DNA from: CAZJKO01 sp964546995
GTDB lineage: Bacteria; Bacillota_I; Bacilli_A; RF39; UBA660
Reading direction: 5' to 3'
Assembly (NCBI GenBank): GCA_964546995.1
Contig: CAZJKO010000007.1
Location: 1-32,672, forward strand
Length of the DNA: 32,672 bases
Part shown: positions 16,608 through 25,211 of the stretch, in pieces
Layout: each line of letters starts with the position of its first letter
Position numbering within the stretch: position 1 is the first letter of the stretch
Program-made: the position numbers and the translations under genes
The notes under the pieces: generated by a model
Databases searched by the model: none
What the model saw: the letters and a program-made list of their open reading frames with translations, nothing else
What the model was told of the DNA's origin: nothing

Positions 16608-17549
16608 ATGGAAAAACTATATTTGATAATCCCTTGTTACAACGAGGAAGAAGTATTACCTGAAACCAAAAAACGTTTAAAAAAGAAAATGGATGAACTA
16701 ATCCAAAAGAAAAAGATCAGTAGCAAATCGAAAGTTATCTTTGTAAACGATGGAAGCCGTGATAAAACGTGGGAGCTAATTAAAACGTTTCACGAAGAAG
16801 ATTCACTCTTTGGAGGAATTAATTTAACGAGAAACAAAGGACACCAAAATGCACTTCTAGCAGGACTTATGACCGTAAAAGAAGATTGTGATATCGCCAT
16901 TTCTCTCGATGCCGATTTACAAGATGATATCGAAGCAATCGAAAAAATGGTCGATTCCTATCACGAAGGATACGATATTGTCTATGGTGTAAGATCGTCG
17001 AGGAAAAAAGATACCTTCTTTAAACGAAATACGGCCCTTGCTTTCTACAAATTAATGAATGCGATGGGCGTTGAAACGATCTATAACCATGCTGATTATC
17101 GTCTCATGAGTAAAAGAACATTGGAAGGATTGAGTAAGTTTAAAGAAGTGAATCTCTTTCTAAGAGGTTTAGTTCCGCTAATTGGATATAAAACGACTAC
17201 AGTGGAGTATGAACGAAATGAACGCTTTGCAGGAGAAAGCAAATATCCATTAAAAAAAATGTTAAACTTCGCCTTCGATGGCATCACATCATTTAGTATA
17301 AAACCAATTAGAATGATTACCATGTTAGGATTCTTAATCTTCTTAGTGAGTATCATTATGCTAATTTATACGCTCGTTCGTTATATGACGGGAGCAACAG
17401 TCATCGGCTGGAGTTCCGTTATGATCTCTGTCTGGGCTTTAGGTGGACTTCAATTGTTAGGAATCGGTGTAATTGGCGAATACATTGGCAAAGTCTATCT
17501 AGAAACGAAGAATCGCCCTCGTTATTTAATTGACGAATATTTGAAGTAG
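16608..17549 (+). CDS. GtrB/DPM1-like polyprenyl-phosphate glycosyltransferase (first copy)
   Basis: 313 aa. GT2 domain with IIPCYNEEEVLP, FVNDGSRDKTWELI, and metal motif LDADLQDD (D101, D103), then RFAGESKYPL (207-216) and two C-terminal membrane segments (about 233-258 and 268-292). This is the GtrB/YkcC/DPM1 layout: a sugar nucleotide is moved to polyprenyl phosphate at the inner membrane face, to feed outer-face GT-C enzymes. The ATG at 16608 is chosen from AAGGAG just upstream and from family alignment at MEKLYLIIPCYNEE; earlier starts lie inside the previous gene. 17 nt after the 849-aa protein, which may use its product. Confidence 0.9.
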   Translation: MEKLYLIIPCYNEEEVLPETKKRLKKKMDELIQKKKISSKSKVIFVNDGSRDKTWELIKTFHEEDSLFGGINLTRNKGHQNALLAGLMTVKEDCDIAISLDADLQDDIEAIEKMVDSYHEGYDIVYGVRSSRKKDTFFKRNTALAFYKLMNAMGVETIYNHADYRLMSKRTLEGLSKFKEVNLFLRGLVPLIGYKTTTVEYERNERFAGESKYPLKKMLNFAFDGITSFSIKPIRMITMLGFLIFLVSIIMLIYTLVRYMTGATVIGWSSVMISVWALGGLQLLGIGVIGEYIGKVYLETKNRPRYLIDEYLK

Positions 17550-17559
17550 AGGTGTAATT

Positions 17560-18507
17560 ATGGAAAAAATATCGATCATTGTCCCATGCTATAACGAAGA
17601 AGAAGCATTACCGATCTTTTATAAACACATCAATAGAGTATTCGAAGAAATGAAAAAAATCGATTTTGAGTTGTTGCTCATAAACGATGGAAGCCACGAT
17701 AAAACCTTAGAAGTAGCAAGAAAACTTGCTCAGGAGGACAAACGTGTTCGCTACCTTTCCTTCTCGCGCAATTTTGGAAAAGAAGCTGCCATGTTTGCAG
17801 GACTCGAACATGCAACAGGAGACTACGTTGCTATCATGGATGCCGATTTACAAGATCCACCAGAACTTCTTCCTGAAATGTACGATGCGATTCAAAACGA
17901 AGGATACGACTGTGTTGGTACAAGGAGAGTTACAAGAAAAGGAGAACCGCCGATCCGAAGTTTCTTTGCAAGATGTTTTTACAAACTGATCAACAAAATG
18001 AGTAAAGTAGAAATGGTCGATGGTGCGAGAGACTTCAGATTGATGACAAGACAAATGGTCGATAGCATTCTTTCCATGAAAGAGTACAATCGCTATTCCA
18101 AAGGACTCTTCAGTTTTGTCGGCTTTAATACCAAATGGTTAGAATACGAAAATATAAAACGTGTGGCAGGAGAGACCAAATGGAGTTTCTGGAAACTACT
18201 TCTCTATGCCCTAGATGGCATCATTGCTTTTTCAACCGTACCCCTTGCCATTGCGGTCATCATCGGTATCTTGTTTTGTATCGTATCGTTCATTATGATC
18301 GTCATCATTATTGTAAGAACTTTAATTTGGAATGATCCAACATCAGGATGGCCATCGTTAGTCTGCATCATGTTCTTTTTAAGCGGCATTCAACTATTCT
18401 GTATGGGCGTCATGGGAGCATACCTATCGAAAACCTATCTCGAAACCAAAAAACGTCCGATTTATATCGTTAAAGAAACAGAACAAACCAATAAGAAAAG
18501 AGGGTAA
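17560..18507 (+). CDS. GtrB/DPM1-like polyprenyl-phosphate glycosyltransferase (second copy)
   Basis: 315 aa. Same layout as its upstream neighbour: IIVPCYNEEEALP, LINDGSHDKTLEVA, MDADLQDPPEL (DAD at 94-96), RVAGETKWSFWKL (201-213) and two C-terminal membrane segments. The NFGKEAAMFAGL and DARDFR-like (DGARDFRLM) motifs are closest to the GtrB/CsbB group, which loads glucose or a related sugar on undecaprenyl phosphate. The two copies differ clearly in sequence, so they probably load different sugars. It starts 10 nt after the first copy and ends one nucleotide before galE. Confidence 0.92.
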   Translation: MEKISIIVPCYNEEEALPIFYKHINRVFEEMKKIDFELLLINDGSHDKTLEVARKLAQEDKRVRYLSFSRNFGKEAAMFAGLEHATGDYVAIMDADLQDPPELLPEMYDAIQNEGYDCVGTRRVTRKGEPPIRSFFARCFYKLINKMSKVEMVDGARDFRLMTRQMVDSILSMKEYNRYSKGLFSFVGFNTKWLEYENIKRVAGETKWSFWKLLLYALDGIIAFSTVPLAIAVIIGILFCIVSFIMIVIIIVRTLIWNDPTSGWPSLVCIMFFLSGIQLFCMGVMGAYLSKTYLETKKRPIYIVKETEQTNKKRG

Positions 18508-18508
18508 A

Positions 18509-19495
18509 ATGAAAGTATGTGTCATTGGTGGTGCAGGCTATATTGGTAGCCACACCACATATGAATTGATAAGAGCAGGACACGAAGTTGTCGTGATCGA
18601 CAATTTATCCACAGGATTAAAAGAAATGGTTCACAAAGATGCCAAATTCTATTTAGGAGATATTACCAAAAAAGAAACGCTAACACCAATTTTTGAAAAG
18701 GAATGTAAGGAAAAACCATTTGATGTCGTCATGCATTTTGCTGCCAAACTCATCGTTCCAGAAAGTGTAACTCACCCGTTAGAATACTATTACAATAACG
18801 TCGAAGGAGTTCGCATCATGTTGGAAACCATGAAGGACTTTGACATTAAAAATGTCGTCTTCTCATCGACTGCAGCCGTCTATGGAAATCCCTCAAAATA
18901 CATTTGTGAAGAAGAGGATCCATGCAATCCAATCAACCCTTATGGTGCTAGCAAGTTATCGAGTGAACAAATGATTAAATACGTATGTGTTGCCCATGAC
19001 ATGAATTACTGTATCTTCCGTTACTTCAATGTAGCAGGAGCGGATCACACGTTAGAAATTGGTTTAAAGAAAGACAATTTGACACATCTCATTCCTATAA
19101 CCATCCAAACAGCTTTGGGCATGAGAGAAAAGATGTTTGTCTTTGGAGACGATTACGACACCAAAGATGGAACCTGCATAAGAGACTATATCCACGTATC
19201 GGATCTTGCTTATGCTCATGTCTTAGGAGCAGAATACCTAACCAAAAACCATCGTTCTCTTCTTGTGAATTTAGGTTCGAATGAAGGTTACACCGTCAAA
19301 GAAGTCATCGACGAAGTCCAAAAAATTTATCCCGTAAACTATGAGATCGTCGGAAGAAGAGAAGGGGATCCTGCCAAACTCATTGCCTCTAACCAAAAAG
19401 CTAAAGAATTATTAGGTTGGATGCCAAAGTACAATTTGCACGATATCATTGAAAGTGATATGAATTTTAGAAAACAATTTATAGAAAAAGACTAG
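18509..19495 (+). CDS. galE: UDP-glucose 4-epimerase
   Basis: 328 aa. NAD-binding GGAGYIG (7-13), FSSTAAVYG (118-126) and catalytic YGASK (Y145, K149), then RYFNVAGAD and DGTCIRDYIHV, all GalE marks. Interconverts UDP-glucose and UDP-galactose (possibly the GlcNAc/GalNAc pair) in the cytoplasm, giving galactose donors for the GT8, Alg13/14-type or GT2 enzymes of the locus. AGAGGG precedes the ATG. A terminator overlaps its stop codon, so it is the last gene of the long rightward unit. Confidence 0.95.
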   Translation: MKVCVIGGAGYIGSHTTYELIRAGHEVVVIDNLSTGLKEMVHKDAKFYLGDITKKETLTPIFEKECKEKPFDVVMHFAAKLIVPESVTHPLEYYYNNVEGVRIMLETMKDFDIKNVVFSSTAAVYGNPSKYICEEEDPCNPINPYGASKLSSEQMIKYVCVAHDMNYCIFRYFNVAGADHTLEIGLKKDNLTHLIPITIQTALGMREKMFVFGDDYDTKDGTCIRDYIHVSDLAYAHVLGAEYLTKNHRSLLVNLGSNEGYTVKEVIDEVQKIYPVNYEIVGRREGDPAKLIASNQKAKELLGWMPKYNLHDIIESDMNFRKQFIEKD

Positions 19496-19514
19496 TAATA
19501 GTACTAGTTTTTTT
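19491..19514 (+). terminator. Intrinsic terminator overlapping the galE stop
   Basis: ACTAGTA, loop ATAG, TACTAGT (19491-19508) form a perfect 7-bp stem, preceded by an A-run and followed by seven Ts. The galE stop TAG (19493-19495) is inside the 5' arm. The A-run on the left means it could also stop leftward transcription. Confidence 0.7.
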
Positions 19515-19522
19515 GTTATAAT
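19514..19522 (+). promoter_or_regulatory. Extended -10 promoter of the DUF6056-like gene
   Basis: TGTTATAAT directly after the galE terminator T-run. The -35 position falls in the terminator hairpin and is poor, so the TGn extension must carry recognition. It places transcription start near 19529, which rules out the ATG at 19526 as the translation start. Confidence 0.55.
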
Positions 19523-19543
19523 TTTATGGAAAGAAGTGAAATA

Positions 19544-20917
19544 ATGAAATGTAGTAACTCTCGATTTATTCTTCTAAAAAACAAATATAATAGCATGATC
19601 GAATTCTTTAAGAAGATAAATTCAAAAAAATGTATTATCACTTTATCGATTATAGTATTTATCGTAATGGTAATTCTCAATAGTTTATCGCCTTTTATAG
19701 CAGACGATTATTCCTATGCCTTTGGAGTAAAAGGAATTAGAATCAGCAATATAATAGATATTTTCCATTTTCAAGTGTGGCATTATTTTAATTGGGGTGG
19801 AAGAATTATTGCTCATTTTTTAGCTCAATTATTTATTGCAATGCCACCCATCCTATTTGATATTGCTAATGCAGCAATGTTTGTGTTGTTTACATTACTT
19901 ATCTATTATCATATAAAAGGGTATGGAAAGCATAGAGCATCTTTACTATTATTTATTCTGATCTTACTTTGGTTTTTTACCCCAGCATTCGGTGAAACTT
20001 TGATGTGGACGATCGGTTCTTGCAATTATTTATGGGGAATGGTCTTGATATTGGCTTATCTCCTTCCATATCGATTATATTTAGAACGACAGAAAAAATT
20101 TTCTCTATGGAAAACAATTCTTTTTACCGTATTCGGCATCATAGCAGGATGGACAAATGAGAATACAGCATTTGCCATGATTATGATCACAAGCACAATT
20201 TTAATATTAGAACGTAGTCAAAAAATGAAAATTCCAGTATGGCAAAAAACAGGACTATGCTCGAGCATAATAGGTTTTTTACTATTAATCTGTGCACCAG
20301 GAAACTTTGTACGTAGTGAAGCATTTGTAGAAAACAGTAACTTCATTATTAAAATAGTAAAACGTTTTATAAAATATACTTATTTAGCAAAAGAGTTAAT
20401 TGTGCCACTGTTACTTCTACTATTAGCACTATCGATCATTTCTTATCATCAAAAAAATAAAAAGTTTGCATATCACCACTTACTGTTTGTCTATTTATTA
20501 GGATCGTTCTTTGCTATTTATTCCATGTTAATGTCACCAACTTTTCCAGATCGAGCATGGTTTGGAGCCATCACTTATACAATCATAAGTTGTGGAATTT
20601 CTTATTATGCCCTCGATTTTTCTTCTCCGATGATCAAACAGTTGACATATTCTCTATTGGTACTAACAAGCGGTTTAATGATATTTGAAATAGGTATTTT
20701 AGTTTATGATGATTATCAATTTTTAAAGAAATGGAATGACCGGATTCACTATATTGAAAAACAAAAACAAAACAATGAATTGGATATTATCGTCCCATCT
20801 ATCGTAAATACCAATAAACGTGGTAGTTACTGGTGGGATATTGGAATAGACCCCAACCTATGGCCTAATACAGATGTAGCAAGATATTATCAAATTCGAT
20901 CAATACGAATATCGTAA
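19544..20917 (+). CDS. DUF6056-like polytopic membrane protein
   Basis: 457 aa with about 11-12 membrane segments. ADDYSYAFGVKG follows the first segment, then WGGRIIAHFLAQ, CNYLWGM, GWTNENTA and ICAPGNFVRS, a motif order I associate with DUF6056, a GT-C-like family found in surface-glycan loci. The acidic DD in the first outer loop would be the catalytic site if it is a lipid-linked-sugar transferase. The function is not established. Start at 19544 is chosen from the promoter position and an AAAGAAGTG site; the frame is also open from 19526. It has its own promoter and terminator, so it is a single-gene unit. Confidence 0.75.
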   Translation: MKCSNSRFILLKNKYNSMIEFFKKINSKKCIITLSIIVFIVMVILNSLSPFIADDYSYAFGVKGIRISNIIDIFHFQVWHYFNWGGRIIAHFLAQLFIAMPPILFDIANAAMFVLFTLLIYYHIKGYGKHRASLLLFILILLWFFTPAFGETLMWTIGSCNYLWGMVLILAYLLPYRLYLERQKKFSLWKTILFTVFGIIAGWTNENTAFAMIMITSTILILERSQKMKIPVWQKTGLCSSIIGFLLLICAPGNFVRSEAFVENSNFIIKIVKRFIKYTYLAKELIVPLLLLLLALSIISYHQKNKKFAYHHLLFVYLLGSFFAIYSMLMSPTFPDRAWFGAITYTIISCGISYYALDFSSPMIKQLTYSLLVLTSGLMIFEIGILVYDDYQFLKKWNDRIHYIEKQKQNNELDIIVPSIVNTNKRGSYWWDIGIDPNLWPNTDVARYYQIRSIRIS

Positions 20918-20931
20918 AATAATATAAAGAT

Positions 20932-20963
20932 GAGTTGACAAAATTTAACAACTCTCTTTTTTT
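20932..20963 (+). terminator. Intrinsic terminator after the DUF6056-like gene
   Basis: GAGTTG, an 11-nt A/T-rich loop, CAACTC, then a T-rich tail of about nine bases. Located 14 nt after the stop codon. Confidence 0.75.
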
Positions 20964-20986
20964 ATGCTTGAAATGTCCTAAATTGT

Positions 20987-21015
20987 TTTACAAATGTCGA
21001 AAAAAATGGTATATT
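20987..21015 (+). promoter_or_regulatory. Sigma-A promoter of the envelope-remodelling operon
   Basis: TTTACA (20987-20992), a 17-nt spacer, TATATT (21010-21015) with TG one base before it. It lies between the preceding terminator and the coiled-coil gene, and should drive the five genes up to 26468, since no terminator is seen between them. Confidence 0.75.
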
Positions 21016-21033
21016 GTAAGATAGGTGATTACA

Positions 21034-21591
21034 GTGGAAAAGAAGAAAAAAATGATCATTATGATAGCTATTTTAATTGGTGTATTTTTACTGGCAGCCA
21101 TAACCGTCTTTTTTGTAAACTATCAAAAAGACAAAAAAGAAACCAAACAGAACATGGATAAAGTCATCGAAGAATACCAAACCTTTAAAACATCGATGGG
21201 GGAGTATGCTGCGACAAGAAGCACGTTATACGAAACCGTTTTTAAAACGTATTTAAACGAAATGCAAGCAAATTATCAAAGTCACCTCGAACAAATAAAA
21301 CAGTACGAAGAACAAGTAACAAAAATAGAAAAAGACCATAAAGAATTAGAAAAACTATGTCGAGTCGTTTATTTAAAAGACGAAGTAGATCATAAATGTG
21401 AAGCATATCGCTTATCTTATGAACAAATGAACAATTATTTTGTGAAAGACATTGCAAGATTCAATGAAAATATTGCGAAGTACAACGAATGGAAAAGCGA
21501 AACGGATGCGAACTTAGAAATGTATGAAATGAAAACGAAACGAGATTACATAGATTATAATAAGGATGGTACATATTTTGGAAAAGAATAA
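21034..21591 (+). CDS. Membrane-anchored coiled-coil protein
   Basis: 185 aa. Residues 7-29 form one membrane segment after a lysine-rich N-terminus, so the rest should face outward. Residues 35-170 are nearly all charged helix with heptad-like spacing (coiled coil), broken by a segment with C109 and C122 that may form a disulfide. I do not recognise a named family. The GTG at 21034 is preferred because AGGTGAT lies about 5 nt upstream; a GTG at 21025 sits within that site. First gene of a five-gene operon of anchored surface proteins, so it may scaffold the enzymes that follow (inference). Confidence 0.75.
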   Translation: MEKKKKMIIMIAILIGVFLLAAITVFFVNYQKDKKETKQNMDKVIEEYQTFKTSMGEYAATRSTLYETVFKTYLNEMQANYQSHLEQIKQYEEQVTKIEKDHKELEKLCRVVYLKDEVDHKCEAYRLSYEQMNNYFVKDIARFNENIAKYNEWKSETDANLEMYEMKTKRDYIDYNKDGTYFGKE

Positions 21592-21601
21592 AGGTGATAA
21601 C

Positions 21602-22672
21602 ATGGAAGAAGAACAAAAGATAACAGACGAAAAAAGCAAAGACAAGAAAAAACTACCACGATGGAAAAAAGTCGTCATAGCATTGTCAAGTGTATTTGTA
21701 GCAGGAATTGCTTCAGGTCTTTTTCTTCTCTATGGACCTTGGCCCTATGTAAGAGAAACGTTAATCACGACAGCCATGACGACGATGTCCCACCAATATT
21801 TAGCAAAATGGTTCTACAGTGATGAAACCATTAATAAAGTGTTATCGAAACACAAAGTCATCGAAAGTGGCGAATCGACCAATCCCGATTTAATCGAAAT
21901 GGAAGATCATACCGGAAATAGTACGATGTACGAATCGAAATATGAAGAACAGATTTTAAAAAAGGATAGCGATAATGACCTATTCAAAGTCATCGAGATA
22001 TCAGGAACTGGGTATCAAGGGTATTTAGTAGCAATCTATGACCCTTCAAAAGTAAAAATTGCGACGACGAGATACTTAAATCAAACAGGAGAATATATTA
22101 CGACGATTGCTCAAAACAACAATGCTAGAGTTGCGATCAATGCTGGAGGTTTCTACGATCCCGATTGGAATAGTAATGGTGCCCTTCCTCATGGGACTGT
22201 CATCAAAGATGGAAAAGTCATAAGCGATTACGATGATGCTACAGTAGGTGGAGGCTTCATCGGGTTCACTTACGAAAATAAATTAGTATTAGGGAGAATG
22301 TCGATCAACGAGGCACTAAATATGGGAATGCGCGATGCAATTGAATTTGGTCCATTCTTAGTAGTCAATGGGAAACCATCGTTTATCAAAGGAAATGGTG
22401 GATGGGGAATTGCCCCTCGAACAGCCATTGGTCAACGAAAAGATGGTATCGTCTTATTCTTAGTCATCAATGGTCGCCTCGCCACATCGATCGGTGCAGA
22501 CATGGTCGATCTAACAGAAGTCATGATGAACTATGGCGCATACAATGCTGCTAACATGGACGGAGGTTCTTCTACAGCCCTCGTCATCGACAATAAAATC
22601 ATCAATAAACCAGTTGCATCTGGACCAAATGGATTGAGAACCATTCCAACAGTTTGGATCGTAACCGATTAG
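21602..22672 (+). CDS. Phosphodiester glycosidase (NAGPA-domain) membrane protein, copy 1
   Basis: 356 aa. A lysine-rich N-terminus, one membrane segment (about 25-50), a linker with ITTAMTTMSHQYLAKWFYS, then a NAGPA domain (about 130-355): AINAGGFYD, GTVIKDGKV, EFGPFLVVNGK, IAPRTAIGQRKDG and NMDGGSST. The family includes the human enzyme that removes GlcNAc from phosphodiester-linked glycans; bacterial members are often listed as exopolysaccharide proteins. It probably cleaves or processes a sugar-phosphate linkage in the wall outside the membrane (inference). It has no cysteine. AAAGGTGAT sets the ATG at 21602. A paralogue lies two genes downstream. Confidence 0.85.
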   Translation: MEEEQKITDEKSKDKKKLPRWKKVVIALSSVFVAGIASGLFLLYGPWPYVRETLITTAMTTMSHQYLAKWFYSDETINKVLSKHKVIESGESTNPDLIEMEDHTGNSTMYESKYEEQILKKDSDNDLFKVIEISGTGYQGYLVAIYDPSKVKIATTRYLNQTGEYITTIAQNNNARVAINAGGFYDPDWNSNGALPHGTVIKDGKVISDYDDATVGGGFIGFTYENKLVLGRMSINEALNMGMRDAIEFGPFLVVNGKPSFIKGNGGWGIAPRTAIGQRKDGIVLFLVINGRLATSIGADMVDLTEVMMNYGAYNAANMDGGSSTALVIDNKIINKPVASGPNGLRTIPTVWIVTD

Positions 22673-22683
22673 GAAGGAAGTAA

Positions 22684-24063
22684 ATGATGGAAAAAGAAAA
22701 GAAAAAAAAGGGTAAATCAACACAAAAACGAAAACTAGATGGACAACACATCTTTGTTATTGTGAGTTTAAGTATACTAATCTTGATTGGTACAGTGATC
22801 GGTGGTAAATCACTATATTATTACAGCAAACAAAACCAAAAGATCAAAGTAGAATCCAAATTATTAGCAACGATCGTCAAAAAGAACAACGAAATTGTAA
22901 GTGATGGAGATGGTCTTTACAAAGATGGACAAAGTTATTTGTTTAAAGGAAAAGTAGAAACCAACTACGTCATGTATTCCAACATGTTGTGGCGCGTTCT
23001 AAAAATAAACGAAGATAACACCGTAAGACTTATTGCAGAAGATCCACAGACCAACATGATCTGGGGGGATGAAAGTACCTATTTAACGTCTAATGTCTAT
23101 CAATGGTTGAACCAAAACGAAGAAGTAGAACACACTGGAATATTCCATCAATCGTTAACGAACCCTTCCAAATATTTAACGATCTCCTCATGGTGTGAAG
23201 ATACAGTCGTAGATGGCAAAGTAGAATGTAAAAAAAGTGATACATCGGATCTATATACCATTTTAACACTAGAAGAATACATGGATGCAGGAAGTGAAAA
23301 CAGCTTCTTAAATAACGGCACCAACGCTTGGCTTTTAGGAGTAAATGCCGAAGATGAAAAAATTGTCTTAAATAAAAACGGCAAAATCACAACAGCACCA
23401 AGTTACGAAGGATATGGAATTCGTCCTATCGTCACCATAAATGATAAAGTAGACACGTTAAGTGGAACAGGAACCAAAGAAGACCCTTATAAAGTCGAAG
23501 TAGAAGAAGATAAAACCATGTATCGTCGTTATGTAAAACTAGGAGAAGACCTCTACCAAATATACGATATAGAAAACGAAACCATCTTAAGATTATCGCC
23601 AACAGACTATTTAAAAATGAACGGTGAATACGATCAATCGATCTATAGTTATACAGACAATACGTTTAACATGAATAATCGTTACAATATCGCGTACTAT
23701 TTAAACAATCGTTACTATTACACTCTACCGTATAAAGATGCACTAAGTGATTGTACCTTCTATCATGGAGAATTATCGGATGAAAAGGGATATCAGTATC
23801 TAAATCTTTATGAAAATCCAATCGTTGCCAAAGTAGGATTATTAACGACGAAAGACATAAAAGTAACGCCACTTCTTTCAAACTATTATTTGATGGACAA
23901 AACGTCATCCTTTAGTGAAATGGCATACTTCCAACAAAACGATGGTAAATTAATGGAAAGTTTAACAAACGAAGAAAGATCAATTGTCCCAGCAGTATGT
24001 ATCGATAAAACCAAATTGACACAAGGGGACGGAACGATTGACAACCCTTATGTAATGGAGTAG
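22684..24063 (+). CDS. Membrane-anchored protein with two-unit repeated ectodomain
   Basis: 459 aa. One membrane segment (about 22-48), then two related units. Unit 1 (about 78-272) has YLFKGK, MLWRVLKINEDNTVRLI, VYQWLN, WCEDT, TLEEYM, IRPIVTINDKV and ends SGTGTKEDPYKVE. Unit 2 (about 280-459) has KLGEDLYQIYDIENETILRLS, a short LLTTKD, IVPAVCIDKTKL and ends QGDGTIDNPYVME. Each unit carries two cysteines (C171 and C182; C357 and C439). It resembles a beta-rich ectodomain common in low-GC gut Bacillota surface proteins, but I cannot give a family name with confidence. It sits between the two NAGPA paralogues, so it is likely a binding partner or a glycan-binding protein. Two adjacent ATG codons make the start uncertain by one residue. 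Confidence 0.75.
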   Translation: MMEKEKKKKGKSTQKRKLDGQHIFVIVSLSILILIGTVIGGKSLYYYSKQNQKIKVESKLLATIVKKNNEIVSDGDGLYKDGQSYLFKGKVETNYVMYSNMLWRVLKINEDNTVRLIAEDPQTNMIWGDESTYLTSNVYQWLNQNEEVEHTGIFHQSLTNPSKYLTISSWCEDTVVDGKVECKKSDTSDLYTILTLEEYMDAGSENSFLNNGTNAWLLGVNAEDEKIVLNKNGKITTAPSYEGYGIRPIVTINDKVDTLSGTGTKEDPYKVEVEEDKTMYRRYVKLGEDLYQIYDIENETILRLSPTDYLKMNGEYDQSIYSYTDNTFNMNNRYNIAYYLNNRYYYTLPYKDALSDCTFYHGELSDEKGYQYLNLYENPIVAKVGLLTTKDIKVTPLLSNYYLMDKTSSFSEMAYFQQNDGKLMESLTNEERSIVPAVCIDKTKLTQGDGTIDNPYVME

Positions 24064-24070
24064 TGATAAC

Positions 24071-25195
24071 ATGGAAAAAAAGAAAAAAGTAAAAAGTGAT
24101 GCAAAAAAAATAGAGAAAGAGCCAAAGAAAAAAACACCAAAAAAAGAGAAAACGGACCGACCAAAGAAAAAACTAAAATTCAAATTTAGAAAAACGACAG
24201 TTGCGGTATTCTTTTTAGATATTTTTGCCCTCGTCGTCCTATTTGTTATCTATGGACCGTTCCATGGTTTTCGCGACTTGTGGATTACGACAGCCATGAC
24301 AACGATGAATCATCGCTATTTAGCGTATACGTTCTATAGCCCCAAGACAGTAGACAAAGTCATGAGTCAAAACTACATTGAAGAAATAAGAGAACCGATC
24401 AATTTCGATGATATTGTCATTGGCAATGTTGGAGAGAAAGATAGTTATTCATCCATCTATGAAGAACAGATCTTTACCCGTGATGAAGGAAACGATATTT
24501 ATAAGATTATCAGAATTGATGAATCTGGGTATAAAGGATATTTAACCGTTATCTACGATCCTGCCAATGTAAAACTAGCCGTATCGACAGGAATTGGAAA
24601 GTACCGTGGAACATCGGTTGCCAATCTATGCAAAGAAAACGGAGGTCTCGTTGGAATTAACGGGGGTGGCTTTGAAGACTTAGATGGTTGGGGAAATGGA
24701 AATATTCCGTATGGATCGATCATTAAAGATGGACAACACATTTGGTATCACGATGGAGGAGATGGAGGCTTGATCGGCTTTAACAAAGACAACAAAATGT
24801 ATTTAACGTACGAAACAGCAGAACAAGCGATTGCCAATGGAATGAGAGATGCCGTTGAGTTTGGACCATTCTTAATCGTCAATGGAAAAGCATCTATCAT
24901 CAATGGTGATGGTGGTTGGGGAATCGCTCCTCGTACAGTCATTGCCCAACGAAAAGATGGAATCGTCCTCTTCTTAGTCATCGAAGGACGTTTGCCAGGC
25001 TACAGTTTAGGAGCTAGCATGAAAGATGTCATCGAATTACTTCTTCGTTACAAAGCATACAACGCTGCAAACCTCGATGGAGGAGCCTCAAGTACCATGG
25101 CTGTAAATGGAAAACTCTATAACCGTCCATCAGCAGGAGGAGAATACGGAGGAAGAACCGTATCGAATGCTTGGATTGTCACAGCAGGTAACTAA
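24071..25195 (+). CDS. Phosphodiester glycosidase (NAGPA-domain) membrane protein, copy 2
   Basis: 374 aa. A very basic N-terminal tail of about 45 residues, one membrane segment (about 47-68), the linker ITTAMTTMNHRYLAYTFYS shared with copy 1, then the NAGPA domain: GINGGGFEDL, GSIIKDGQHI, EFGPFLIVNGK, IAPRTVIAQRKDG and NLDGGASST. The shared linker shows that copies 1 and 2 arose by duplication of the whole protein and not only of the domain. Copy 2 has a longer basic tail and keeps one cysteine. Likely acts on a sugar phosphodiester of a wall polymer outside the cell (inference). Spacing of 7 nt from the upstream gene. Confidence 0.85.
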   Translation: MEKKKKVKSDAKKIEKEPKKKTPKKEKTDRPKKKLKFKFRKTTVAVFFLDIFALVVLFVIYGPFHGFRDLWITTAMTTMNHRYLAYTFYSPKTVDKVMSQNYIEEIREPINFDDIVIGNVGEKDSYSSIYEEQIFTRDEGNDIYKIIRIDESGYKGYLTVIYDPANVKLAVSTGIGKYRGTSVANLCKENGGLVGINGGGFEDLDGWGNGNIPYGSIIKDGQHIWYHDGGDGGLIGFNKDNKMYLTYETAEQAIANGMRDAVEFGPFLIVNGKASIINGDGGWGIAPRTVIAQRKDGIVLFLVIEGRLPGYSLGASMKDVIELLLRYKAYNAANLDGGASSTMAVNGKLYNRPSAGGEYGGRTVSNAWIVTAGN

Positions 25196-25211
25196 AATAT
25201 AGGAGGAAACG

